In this document: in pieces, positions 11,799 through 23,596 of the stretch | Position numbering within the stretch: position 1 is the first letter of the stretch | Layout of the letters: each line of letters begins with the position of its first letter | From: Sesamum alatum | Taxonomy: Eukaryota > Streptophyta > Magnoliopsida > Lamiales > Pedaliaceae | Reading direction: 5' to 3' | NCBI GenBank assembly: GCA_034509735.1 | Contig: JACGWO010000010.1 | Span: 16,567,193-16,631,192, forward strand | Length of the DNA stretch: 64,000 nucleotides | Notes under the pieces: generated by a model | The model's input: the letters and a program-made list of their open reading frames with translations, nothing else | Databases searched by the model: none | What the model was told of the DNA's origin: nothing | Program-made: the position numbers and the translations under genes

Positions 11799-14700
11799 AC
11801 TTTTATTTAATTAGTTCCATCCACTTTTTATCGCCAGTGCTAATCTTAAGTAGTAAGAATATTTCTTTTCCTTATTCCTATGTATGCTTTATGCAGAACT
11901 GTGAATACTAAACTACAAATTAATTGTATTACTCATTCCCCACTCCATTCCCATTTGACTCAATATCCTCCAAATTTTTAGCACATGACTGATGAAGAAT
12001 TCTTTTTCTACAGGAATTTGTTTTTTAATTCTAGAAAATAAAATTTTATTTTGAAACATTCAGAAAATGTGGAATAATAACATTTTTCTGTGAGGGCACT
12101 GTAAAAAATATAATACATCTATGTTAAGTATGAAAAGTTTTAGAGTTACTATTTTTAGTTTGGTAAAATTTGTGTGAACTAAAATACTGGACAGAATATT
12201 TACTCTCCAAATTAACTTTCTATCAATATTTTTTGTGATGCATATTTTAGTTAATTTATTTGGATTAAATACAGTTACTACCCCTAAACTATTCACTCAT
12301 GTCAATTACTTCTCTAAAATATTAAAACCTTCAAATACCTCCCCAACCTTTAATTTTTAAGTTTAAAAAGTCTATTTTACTCTTTTTTTTTTTTTTGAAA
12401 AAAAAAGAATTTCTAAAATGTCAAAATCACCATTTGTTAAAACTTTGTTTAATTCTAGTTTCACTTGTTCATTGAGTACTTTTTATTTTCATAATTCTAA
12501 AGTGCTTGGAGTTCATTTTATCTTAGTTTTACTTATTTGTCAGACCAAGTTAAAAATAAATTATACATGCATATAATTACCATATTTATATAATTAACAT
12601 ATATATACATAAATATATATTAACTGTAATTTTTTTATTAGTTCATCAGCACTCTCGATTTTATTTGTCCATATTTATATAATTACCACATATATATAAA
12701 TATATATTAATTGTATATTTTTAAGTAGATATATATATATGCATGTAGAAATTTATTTTTAATTTGGTTTGATATACAAGTGAAATTAAAATAAAATGAA
12801 GTCCAAGTAAAATTACGAAAATAAAAGAGTTCGATGAACAAGTGAAACTAGAATCAGACAAAGCTTTAATAAAGGGTGGTTTTGACATTTTAAAATTCTT
12901 TTAATTTTTTTTTTTCAGAAAGCAATTTTTTGTAAGGGTAAAATAGACCTTTTCAAACTTAGAAATTAAAGGTCAGGGTTTTTTTTTTTTTTTTGAAGGT
13001 TTTAATACTTTATAAGGGTAATTGATGTGGGGTGGATACTTCAGGGGTGGATACTGTATTTAACCCAATTTATTTTATCAAAATTGATCAATTATTTATT
13101 GTATTTTTTTAGATTTAATTAAATAAGTACAACAAGTTATTTAAAATATGCACATAGATAGAATGTGATGCAATCACTAGTAGTAAATAAAAGCCACAAA
13201 TGATATGGATTTTTCTTTTTTATTTTTATTAGTGCAATATACATATATATATGTATATATATAGATGAGTCACTTAAGGGGTACTTATAAATGCTGAAAT
13301 AAGCACTTATCAACTTATTGTTAAAAATAGTATTATTGTTTTATAGCTACTGCTTTTGAATTACTTAAATTAAGTAGATTTAAGTAAACAATTATAAGTA
13401 ATTCCCTAACAACTTCCAAAACTTATGGGTAAAAATATAAATATTAAGTTGTTTATTCAACCACTCTGACCTCAAATTTTTTTTTTTACTTTTAATTTCT
13501 ATTTTTAAATACTCCCAGTTTTTTCCACCGTTTAATTTACAACTTATTTTATTACAAAAGCAACAATTATTACAAACACGTGATTCGACATTTAACTCTT
13601 TTTTTTTTTTTTTTTTTTTTTCATGGAAGTGAGAGATATAGTAAAGGACAACCAAAGTCGTTTGCAACCTCTGTAGTAATTCCTGCAACCCGTGAAATTC
13701 TGCCTTTTGATACTTTCAGGACCTTCTAGTCCCCACATATAAGTGTTAGGTAGGATTGAGAAGCCCTGAATCATTGTCCAATTTTATCTCCACTTTTCAT
13801 ATCACTGCAACAAAATATAATATTATTAATAAAATATCAAGTAATAATTTATAGTAATCACAAAAATATATATTAAATAAAAATAATTTTCATCTTGACA
13901 ATTTATAATTATTAGTGACAAAAATTGTACGTATGTTGTCACTGCAAATAATTAGTGAAATATATATAGTGACAACAATTATTTGTTATCACTATGTATA
14001 TGTGTCATTAATTTTGTTTAGTGGCCACTTTCTACACAACTTTCTGGCTTAACTATATTTTTGGTCCTGAAACTTAGTGATTTTGGGTTTTTGTCTTTTA
14101 CCTAGAGTAGCATTTTAGTCCGATATCTTTTTAATTTTCCTGATTTCATTTTTTTTTTTTCGCTGGAGTTTTCGCTTAGAAAATGTATGTGCATCTCAAA
14201 TGACCTTCTAAAATTGGGGTTACTATTCCTATTGGCTCATTTTTGCTAGTATCTTTGTCCGTTAACTTTCTAGGATAACTCTTGGTCCTGGATTTTTTTA
14301 ATTTCGTTGATTCAGTTCTTTTCTACGCCGGAGTTTATCCTTCTCACGGATGGAGGTCCACTTTCACAAAAAAATGACTAAAGTCGTGAAAATTATAAAG
14401 ATGCAGGATCCAAAAACTACCCTAGAAAGTTAAAAAACAAAAATATTAAATAACCTAAAATTATAGGATCGAAAATACATTTAGTCGCCACTATATCCAT
14501 AGCCAGACTTCTGGTGCTTATGCCTGTAATAATCACTATAAAATTCAGATACTATATGCTTAAGAAATATGCATTTTTTTTTTGGAAGTTTATATGTTTA
14601 AGTTTTATTTATTTGAATTGCAGAAGGATTCACAAGAACAGTACTAGCGACGACGAGAATTATTACCCTCCAGTCCAATTGCATTTATTGGAAGACCATG

Positions 14701-17700
14701 TAAAGTCGCATTTTAATTATTTTTATCTTCTTTTTATATTTATTTCTCTTGTGTATAAGGTGCTTTATATATAATTAGCCATAGTAGCACGCCGTCTTTA
14801 TGTGTATATAATAAATAAATTTTCATATTTTAAAATATATTATAATTAAAAATATATATAAACCAACAAATCACATTTAAAAACAAAAGAAGGAAAGAAA
14901 CAAATGAAAGTCAATTTAACATATTATTGACACAACAAAAGAATTGGTATTCTAGTGATGTTAAAATAACGTTCAGTCACTTTTGTTATAAAAAATAGTA
15001 ATTACAATTAATTTTGAAAATTATCAAATTAGGGGTATAATTGTCATATTCAAAAATTAGTCTGACAGCGTCATTAATCGCCATTTATGAGTACATATAT
15101 AGGGTCATTTTTTTTATATTAGTATAAATATATGTATATTATACACTTATTACATGCTTAATCATCTTATGTTGATATTCTAAATAAAGGGTCCCTCTTC
15201 ACAAACCTGATAATAATTCCTCTGATTTAATTTTCGTCGTATTGATGAAATTATATGATAATTAACATAGAAACACTTGGCTACATGCATGGATTATTTT
15301 CTAAAAAAAATAGCTTTTAATTAATGTTGTGATATTGTTACTTTCAGTTGATTTTTGGCTTAAAATACACACTTTATTTGCAGGTGGTGATGGACAATGG
15401 CATCCTCAACGTTACGTTGTCGACTCCCGGGGGTATGATCACCGGAATAGAATACAATGGCATTGATAATTTACTGGAATATGAGTACAAAGAAAACAAC
15501 AGAGGGTACACCATTTTTCTACCTTATGCATGTCATTTTTAACTCTTAAGACCGTTGCAAAAACTATTGGAAGTTCGCAATGGAATTTGTGCAATATTTT
15601 ACCACGATTTTTGCAACGACTTATGTTGAATGTGGAGCATCTTAAAGTTGACTGAATTTTCACAACGGAATAGTGCAAACTATCATCGTTATTTTGAATG
15701 GAAGTTGCAACGATAATGTAAAAAAATCAGAATCTGTTGCAAAGTCATAGCAAAAGCCGTTGCAAATTTGCAATTGACCAATCGGTTGCAAAATATCCGT
15801 TGCTATAATTCTGTTTTTTTATAGTGCTTGAAATGTTCAACTATTTTTAAGTATGGTAGCCAAGACAAGAATCAGAATTTGGACACCGCATCTCTTACAA
15901 GTCTTATGATTCCAAAACAATGCAGGTATTGGGACCTCGTCTGGAGCAAACCGGACCATCAGGGCGACGTTTTTGATAAGTACGTTCGACTCCTACATTT
16001 GTTGTTTCCCCGTGTTGCTTCCTTAATTCTATTAAGAAGCATTTGTGCGTGTTACCTCAAACATCAAAACAGAACGAATTCCAAACCGATAGCTCTGTTT
16101 GGCAAACTCGTATATATGGAGGGGCAATTTTGTGTTTCAACATTTGGCTTCAGTTCATTTTCGAGCAGGGTGGCTGCAGTGTGTATCTTTTTCAAATTGA
16201 CACGGGCTTTTTTTGCACGTTATTTTTTCAGAGGGATTTTTTTCGCACTTTTCGATCATTTAGTTGGAATTGATTTACGATCCAAACGTGCTGTTGATCT
16301 TTGAGGTCAAATGATTAACTAAGGTGCGTTTGGTTCAGGCTTGAAGGAACCGATGTGTATGTTATAGCGGAAGACGATAACCAAATCGAGCTCTCATTCG
16401 TGAGGACATGGGATTCTTCAGAGACAGGACTCCCCCTTAATATTGACAAAAGGTGCATTGTAAGTCTTGATCATGGCCCCGTTTTTCGATCATTCATCAA
16501 GTGAGATTTATTCAGTTTCCTATAGCTAAACTTCCCATTATATTCTAAAGGTTTGTAATGTTGCGTGGTTGCTCGGGATTTTACTCGTATGCAATTTTCG
16601 AACGATTGGAGGGTTGGCCTGCTGTTAATATCTCGCAAGGACGAATAGCATTTAAGCTTCAGCACAATCTGTAAAAACAACACTCTTCCTCTGCTCTATG
16701 TTTAGTACTTAGGCTTAGTTAAGAATACATAATCTGAATCAAGATTTGCGGGTTGGTTTTGTGATATTTGTTCAGGTTTCAGTACATGGCGGTATCTGAC
16801 GACAGACAAAGGATCATGCCTACGACTCATGACCGTGAGAAAGGTCTGGTTCTCGACTACCCGGAGGCCGTCCTTCTAACGAATCCAGACAATTCTTTTC
16901 TTAGAGGCGAGGTAAATTTTGATATGTATAAGCCTAAATTTTGATACATAGAAGGTTAAATGCAACATAACCCCTATAATGTATGTTATTATACAGGTCG
17001 ATGACAAGTACCAGTATTCGAGTGACAACAAGGACAGTCGAGTGCACGGATGGATATGCACCGACCCTCCAACCGGATTTTGGGTAATCACTCCCAGCAA
17101 TGAGTTTAAAACAGGAGGGCCTGTCAAACAAGATCTCACTTCTCATGCCGGTCCAATTTCACTTTCTGTATGTATATTCCATCATACACATATATACTTC
17201 TTAGAACGTAAGCACGAATTAAGTGTCGTAAAATCAGAAAAAGACCGGTTACATCTATGATGAGCATTGTATCAGAAAGAGGAACAGTTTCTGGACTAAT
17301 ACTGGAAATGCATATGCAGATGTTCTTCAGTACTCATTACGCAGGCTTGCCTTTAATAATAGAATTTCGAGATGGTGAACCATGGAAGAAGGTCTTTGGC
17401 CCTGTCTTTATTTACCTAAATTCAGCTCTACCTGATGAAGATCCTCTTACATTGTGGGCTGATGCCAAAGAACAGGTACTGGTGGCAATTCTATTGACTT
17501 ACTTGCATCAAGATCCGAGTTTCTTTTTAGTCTATTCTGACATTGATACTATCTTAGATGCTCTTGGAAACAGAAAAGTGGCCGTATGATTTCCCACTCT
17601 CCGACGACTTCCCTTACGCTGATCAGCGCGGTACAGTGACTGGCCGTTTACTGGTTCGCGATAGGTACGTTCTTCTCCTCACTAAATACAGTATTCAAGA

Positions 17701-20700
17701 AAAAAAATTATCTGCATGTTTAAGTAGAGGGGTTAGATGCAATTCATACTCCTGTGAAAATAATAATTGGCAAAAACTAGAAATAAAAATAAAAAGGGCA
17801 ATGCGACTCCTCTAAACTTCTAAAGAAAAGGCAACAACATCCTCTAATGTGGAGCAATGAGCTTCTTTTTAAAAGTTCTCGGATTTTGGAGGGTTATTAT
17901 ATCTAAATAGTATTTTCAGAGTAGAGTAAAACGATTGAAGGGTTCTAACTCCTCCGAAGAATATTAGCAAATGTTCTTACTTTAAATAATTAGCAAACTT
18001 TCATATATGGATTCCAGTTACATCAGCGAGAGGCTTATAACTGCAAACGGTGCTTACATCGGTTTGGCTCCGCCTGGTGACCCTGGATCGTGGCAGAGAG
18101 AAAACAAGGCAATTCTTTGATTTTTCAATAAAATTGTAGTCCAATATTTCACAAGGTTCCAATAAATATAACCAACATTGTTCGATTTACATTACAGGGC
18201 TATCAATTCTGGACACAATCTAATGTTTTAGGGTACTTTGTAATAAAGAACATACGAGCGGGGAACTACAATCTCTATGCTTGGGTCCCTGGATTCATCG
18301 GGGACTACAAATATAACATCCAAGTCAATGTCCTGCCAGGTTTGTACAAAACTTTTTATAATGATTATACATATCAGACTTAGTGTTTTTACATCTAAAT
18401 TTCTAAAAAAGAAACTCACTGGTCCTGCATCAGAGATCGTCTTATCCTTTGTTTAAAAATTCAAGGAGTCGTGTCCCCCTCCCCACCCACCCCTTTTTTT
18501 TTCTTTTTTTTTTTCTTTTTTTTAAGGCGTGTTTTCTACCGGGTTTAATGCAATTTACTTCGCTGTGATATTGCAAATGAGCAAATTACCCCCTATGAAA
18601 TAAAATAACAATTTACTTCCCTGTGATCTTTAAAATGGAGCAATTTACCCCCTAGACAGGGAAGTAAATTGATCCATTTTAAAAATATGAGGAGGTAAAT
18701 TGATTCATTTTAAAAAATACAAAAAGGTAAATTGCTATTTTATTTTTCATAAGGGGGTAATTTGCTCATTTGCAATACACAGGAAAGTTGCTTGCATTTT
18801 TTCCCATTTTCTACCTAGTAGTATTTTTACAGAGGCCTGTTGCATATAACCCATATCTAAAACATGAAACGGTTACTATGTGTAAGGAAGCAAGATTAGG
18901 CTTAGAACTCTTGTGTATGATCCTCCAAGAAACGGCCCTACTCTGTGGGAAATCGGCATCCCTGATCGTACTGCTGCTGAATTCTTCGTGCCTGATCCGA
19001 ACCCGATGCTTATGAACCAATTATACGTGAGCCAACCCGACAAGTAAGTATTCGTTCTTCTTAGATATACTCTATTGCACTAAAGAAATGTGTTGACGAT
19101 TTTTTCTTTCTTGAAATACATCAGATTTAGACAGTATGGTTTATGGGATCGCTACACAGACCTGTACCCTGAAGATTTAGTTTACACAATAGAATCCAGC
19201 ATTTATCAGACAGATTGGTATTTTGCTCATGTGAACAGGTGATTGTTAAATACTTTATAGTTGTTGAACTTTTTATAGTACTGGTTCTGACCTTTCCAAT
19301 GTAGGAAGCTAGAGAACAAAACATACGAACCGACGACATGGAAAATTATGTTTGACCTCACAAATGTGGATGAGTCGTCAAATTACACTCTCCAACTCGC
19401 ATTGGCGTCAGCAAACGAGGCTGAATTGCAGGTATACTTGAACTCCCAAAAAAAAAAAAATGCAATTTCAACCCTGTAATTGAGGGCTGACTTTTTTAGT
19501 CCTGCAAGAATTGATTTTTGATATTTAGTTTTGTAGCTTTGAAATTTTAGTCATTTTTCATCCAATTTATCTGAAAAATTGCAGGTGGTTTGCACACGAT
19601 CCACTTAAATTGCAATTTTAGTCCTGTAGGTTAGGGGTTAATATTTTTGTCTTGCATGATTAATTTACAAGACTGAAATCGCAATTTAATTGGGTCATGT
19701 GCAAGTCACATGCAATTTTCTGGTCAAATTGCCTGAAAAAAGATTAATTGTCAAAATGTTAAAATTACAGGACTAAATTGCAAAAATCAATTCGTGTAGG
19801 ATAAAAATGCTATCCCTTAAGTTATAGGACTGAAGTTGCAATTTTCCCCTTGAACTCTTTTGAGTATATTTCTTTTCAAGTTAAATGTAACAAAAATTCC
19901 TGTGAAAATAATAATTGGCAAAATGCCCCATGAAGAAAAAGAAAGGGTAACACGAACCCGTAACCTTTTAAGAAAGGACAACGTGACCCTCTAATGCAGG
20001 CGTAAGTAACCGACTTTTTTTTTTTTTGTAATTTTGGTCCACTAATTGTAGGGTGATGGCACTTTTAGTCTTATCCAATATAGGAATTGCAATTAAGGAC
20101 TATAATTAAAAGAAATAACACGTTTAGTCCAATTCTCGACAGAAAAGCTACATTGGCTAGAAATTATCACATGCCCTACACGTCACCAAGTGAATTTGGG
20201 GCTTTTTAATTTTTCAGACTACTTTTGCTGACGTGGCATGAAAAACATAAAACGTAAAATGCATTGGTCCTATAACTATAAGGGGGGTGACATATTTAGT
20301 TTGAATATCATTAGAGAAAAAATGAAACATCAACAAAAATTGATCAAAAAATTAAATATTCTAAATTAAAAGGGTACGTGTCAAGCATGTGTTGATTTCC
20401 AACAAATTTCTCATTTTCCAGCGACAACTGAAGTACATATGAATTGGTCTTTTTGTTTTACGTTTAGGTACGAATTAACGATGAAGCACAAGAAGTTCCT
20501 CATTTTACTACAAACCTCATAGGCCGAGACAATGCAATTGCAAGGCATGGAATTCATGGATTATACTGGCTATACAGTGTCGATGTACCAGGTTCTCTAC
20601 TTGTCACAAATACTAATACAATATTCTTGACTCAATCCAGAGGTTTGAGCCCTTGGAGAGGAATTATGTACGATTATATTCGTCTTGAAGGTCCATCATC

Positions 20701-20728
20701 AAATAATCAGACACAAAAACATAAATGA
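9305..20728 (+). CDS. Rhamnogalacturonan endolyase (polysaccharide lyase family 4), 16 exons
   Basis: A secreted pectin-degrading enzyme that cleaves the rhamnogalacturonan I backbone by beta-elimination in the cell wall. Proposed exons: 9305-9393, 14624-14699, 15384-15505, 15926-15979, 16339-16452, 16551-16670, 16776-16911, 16997-17167, 17320-17475, 17558-17664, 18018-18108, 18198-18343, 18891-19043, 19125-19238, 19305-19431, 20468-20728. Phases agree throughout and give about 678 residues, the usual plant length. Residues 1-30 look like a signal peptide (basic MGRKRR, then hydrophobic LAILLQFFLLAQC). The catalytic N-terminal domain has LRGCSGFYSYAIFER (157-171), YMAVSDDRQRIMP and VHGW (near 254, probably the catalytic His; not aligned). 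A fibronectin-III-like domain follows (from WPYDFPLSDDFPYADQRG to the VLPG of exon 12), then the carbohydrate-binding-like C-terminal domain starting at VYDPPRNGPTLWEIGIPDR. Intron 11 uses a GC donor. The exon 12/13 junction and exon 1 are the least certain parts. No internal stop is seen. Confidence 0.88.
9684..9922. mobile_element. Foldback MITE in lyase intron 1
   Basis: The two halves are inverse copies (AGTAAATTACTCC… / …GGAGGTAAATTACT), centred on the block CCTCCCTAGACAGGGAGG near 9830. It belongs to the family seen at 18541-18806. Flanks are T-rich, so the duplication cannot be judged. Confidence 0.6.
10881..11740. mobile_element. MITE with a second MITE nested in it, lyase intron 1
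   Basis: The outer ends TTAAATGCATTTTTAGTT and (reversed) TTAAATGTATTTTTGGTT form inverted repeats. An inner element, about 10931-11357, has inverted ends GGGTAAATTACAGTTA and (reversed) GGGTAAATTACAACTA, with flanks TCAATTTTT and TTATTTTTT matching at 7 of 9 positions. Between 11360 and 11580 a further inverted pair reads around CTGGAGTTCGCCTCCACTGG. No coding capacity. A TC/AC microsatellite lies just outside at 11757-11798. Confidence 0.5.
12262..13066. mobile_element. Mutator-like foldback element in lyase intron 1, exact 9-bp duplication
   Basis: Starts GGATTAAATACAGTTACTAC; the right end reversed reads GGGTTAAATACAGTATCCAC. The inverted similarity continues nearly to the centre, making an approximately 800-bp foldback. 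Exact 9-bp flanks AATTTATTT lie at 12253-12261 and 13067-13075. No coding capacity. Confidence 0.8.
14046..14489. mobile_element. Inverted-repeat MITE in lyase intron 1
   Basis: The left arm (CTATATTTTTGGTCCTGAAA) and the right arm reversed (ATGTATTTTCGATCCTATAA) are imperfect inverted repeats. The interior again carries the CGCTGGAGTT / AACTCCGGCG-type words seen near 11440. No target duplication was found. Confidence 0.45.
15540..15826. repeat. CACTA-like repeat in lyase intron 3 (one end visible)
   Basis: Carries many CGTTGCAA / TTGCAACG words in both orientations and ends TTTTTTTATAGTG, whose reverse starts CACTATAAAAAAA like a CACTA terminus. The opposite end is not recognisable. Confidence 0.4.
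18541..18806. mobile_element. Mutator-like foldback MITE in lyase intron 12, exact 9-bp duplication
   Basis: Inverted halves around CCCCCTAGACAGGGAAG near 18650, same family as 9684-9922. Flanked by exact TTTTCTACC at 18532-18540 and 18807-18815. It ends 84 bp before the proposed exon 13 acceptor, which may be why that junction is hard to read. Confidence 0.75.
19446..19848. mobile_element. Mutator-like MITE in lyase intron 15, exact 9-bp duplication
   Basis: The left arm (ATGCAATTTCAACCCTGTAA) and right arm reversed (ATTGCAACTTCAGTCCTATA) are inverted repeats. Flanks CTTGAACTC are identical at 19437-19445 and 19849-19857. It begins 14 bp after the splice donor of intron 15. A second, less clear element of similar style follows at about 20010-20310. 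Confidence 0.75.
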
Positions 20729-20989
20729 AATTATTTGCTTATATATATATATATATATTTTGTTTTTATGCATGTAGCCTCGTAGTATGCTCCAATTTAC
20801 TGGGAGCTAGCAGGAATTAGTTATAATACGTTTATGTTTATTGAATTTAGGTCTAGTGTTCTATTGATGTCATTCCTTCTTAGTGTTCTGAAGGAGATGA
20901 TGATGTAAATTGGAAGTTTTAGCTATTATTGTTAACTGATCTCCAACTTATAAATATAATTGTATTAGAAAAGCTGTCCGTACTTTGGA

Positions 20990-21245
20990 CACATTTTTCT
21001 TTTTTAAACGAGCGATGAACTATTAATTTAATCGATCAATTGCTATTACAATATTCATTGTACAGTATAGCAACATCTATTTAGTCTACGGTATAATAAC
21101 ATATTCATATCTACCAACACCAATCAAAGGGAACAATACAAGTATCTTATAAATTAAACAACTCCATACATTCATAGTACTCGAACCCATGACCTCTTGG
21201 TTGTGGGATCTCAACCTCACCGCTCGGGTAAGGAATCATTGGTAC
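20990..21245 (-). mobile_element. tRNA-derived SINE, minus strand (degraded)
   Basis: On the minus strand a tRNA-like head has a B-box-like GGTCATGGGTTCGAGTACT (about 21177-21195), preceded by CCGAGCGGTGAGGTTGAG. The body ends near 21000 in AGTTCATCGCTCGTTT plus an A-rich tail, resembling the tail of the SINE at 3083-3360. No flanking duplication was found, so the limits are approximate. Confidence 0.6.
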
Positions 21246-21950
21246 ATGTTTTACCTTTTCTATTATCAAGAATTAATAGTCGTCGCATGCAATTTCCATG
21301 CACATAAAATTTTTCTAGTGTAAATTGAAGCACGTACCAAAATATTTCTAATTAAAAATGAATAAAATATACATCTCTAATTTGAATCACATATTTTCAT
21401 GCAAATACTTTAGAGAATTTAACAAAAACCCATAGACATACCATGTCCTACGAAAATCGATCGAAAGCTATGTTTCTAATTTACATCGCACATTTTTATG
21501 CTTATACTTCAGAAAATTAATAAGAAAATCATAGAATACCATATCCTACAAATTGCAATAGAATGCATAAAGATAGCATATATATGTGTAATTATTGATA
21601 TATAGACAAATTTAATATATTTGCTCAAGTGGATAAAACTATTAAAAGTGGAATATTATATTTGAAAAATATATTTTTTCACCTTACAATTTTATTTTTA
21701 CATAAGAATAAAATACATGCATGTCTAATTATTGGTCTTTCATATGAAATCAAGATCCTACGGCAAGTTCATTCTGGAGAGGGAGGCACTATGTATCTTT
21801 TTTAAAATGACAGGTTTTTTTTTTTTGGCATGTATATATCAGAGGGACTTTTTTTTTTTTTCACTTTTTCATTATTATAAGGGTAAATTGCATTTAACAC
21901 ATTTTCAAGAGATAGAGAGAGACAAATAAAGATATTGATGCGATAAAGGT
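21246..21950. other. Intergenic with a repeat shared with lyase intron 4
   Basis: No gene seen. The stretch at about 21770-21890 (AGAGGGACTTTTT, ATGTATCTTTTTTAAAATGACAG) resembles about 16150-16260 inside lyase intron 4, so both probably derive from one small repeat family. Confidence 0.4.
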
Positions 21951-23596
21951 AAAATACAAACAAGGATCCAAGAAACCCCTCGTATTAAGCACCCTTAAAT
22001 ATATACGAGGTGTCAATTCCAGACCTCGAGTAGTGGCTGTAATCGGACGATACGAGCGGAGTGCATGTATGGTCGTATGAGGTCACATTGAAGGAAATCA
22101 CCTTGGCCCAATGACACAAAACTAGGAAGCATACGACCTCTTAAGCAAAAACCTCAAAGGGGAAGATATACGAGGTGATCATGGCTCATACGTGGCCATC
22201 TCAGAGAGAGATATATATACCGATGCTAATCCAGAAGCATATGAACTCCTGAACGAAAGCCCTCGAGAGAGAAGATCTACAAGCAGATCATAGCCCAACC
22301 GCTTAATCATCATTCTGAGATCCCACGAGTTCCCAGGAAGATACGAACTGGCGCGGAAATATGAGGCTGTAAGATGAAATGATCCTACAAATTCCCCCTA
22401 ACTGAAACTTAATAGACATCTCATTCTTTCGATATCCGACTTTGACATTATGTTCGCTTGAGTAATCTGAGTTCTCACAACATTAAATTGGCCTCGTCTG
22501 TGGGAACTCAAGCAACAAAAATGGTCAGGAGGAGAATGGCAGGGAGGTCCATGAAGCAGGGAGTGGAGAGTTAAGAAGAGCCCCACTCCTAGAAGAGGAA
22601 CTCGAGATCAACTCACCTCAAGAAGGGACTTCATTTCAGGGTCAGTCTAGCCTTTGTTATGCTGGGATTGAGGACATGAAAGCCTTACTGGAAGAAGCAA
22701 CGGAAAAGGAACCCCGTGCCGCACTCAAATGGATGCAAGAAAATGGGAGAGAACCCACCTGCTCGACCTTTGATGCTAGTTCCACCAGAAGATCCCAAAA
22801 TTGAGGCCCTATAAAGGGAGATAGTGGATTTGCACAAGCAATTCGTTCACCAGGCCGCTAGTATAAAGTGGGGAAGCCCATTCTTCTAAGAAATATTATC
22901 AGCACCATTACCTAGGAAAAGTGTTAAATGCCATCAAAGGTGGAGGGTACAGGGGAACCACTAAATTCGCTCGTAAAAGTCACTTGCGCGAAATTGCCCA
23001 TTCGGTGTTTATGGTGGCTATGACCTAAACAAGCCTCTGAGGAAACACCTCCTATCACGTTTACTCCATGAGGATGAGCAACGGATAATTTTCCCCCACG
23101 AGGAATCTTGTTAATCTCGACAGTCATCTCAAATATCAAAGTTAGACGAATATCAATGGATATTGGAAGTTCTATGGATATCTTAATTTTTAGCAGTTTC
23201 TTGGAAATGGGGATCGATAGACAACTAATCTACCCATAGGTAACCACATTAATGGGATCCAAAGAGAGCGTCATTAGATCTCTAAGAGAAATCTTTACCC
23301 ATCTCGTTAAGGGATGAACCTCGGGGAGAAGAACCCACGTCACGAAATTTGTGGTGCATTTAGAACCATCTAGCTATAGTGTCATCTTAGGAAGACCGAC
23401 TCTGAACGCACAACGAGCCATAGTATCCATTTCCTTCCTCAAAATGAAATTTCTCACAACAAATGGGGTGGGGGAGGTAAAAGGAGATCAACAGAAAGAT
23501 CGAGAATGTCGATATCACTCGTTTAGACAGTTCACTAATTTAGGTCCTCCAACTAGTAATGCATCCAAGGAAAGGGTAATTCGCAATAGAATAAAT
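21951..23596 (+). mobile_element. Ty3/gypsy remnant: LTR end, leader, decayed gag and protease
   Basis: Around 22488 the motif TTGGCCTCGTCTGTGGGAAC resembles the primer-binding region of plant gypsy elements, so the preceding ~500 bp may be the 3' part of its LTR. Degraded frames follow. From about 23150 the frame reads MDIGSSMDILIF, then SSYSVILGRPTLNAQRAIVS and NGVGEVKGDQ (to about 23500), the retropepsin region of this class with the aspartyl triad changed to D-I-G. Stop codons interrupt it. It ends where the Copia LTR at 23597 begins. The left boundary is uncertain. Confidence 0.6.

Noticed and set aside
14514..14774. Start of the lyase protein at an ATG in this frame
   Set aside because: The upstream part is intron-like and T-rich, and the exon reads better from the acceptor at 14623 joined to the signal-peptide exon at 9305.
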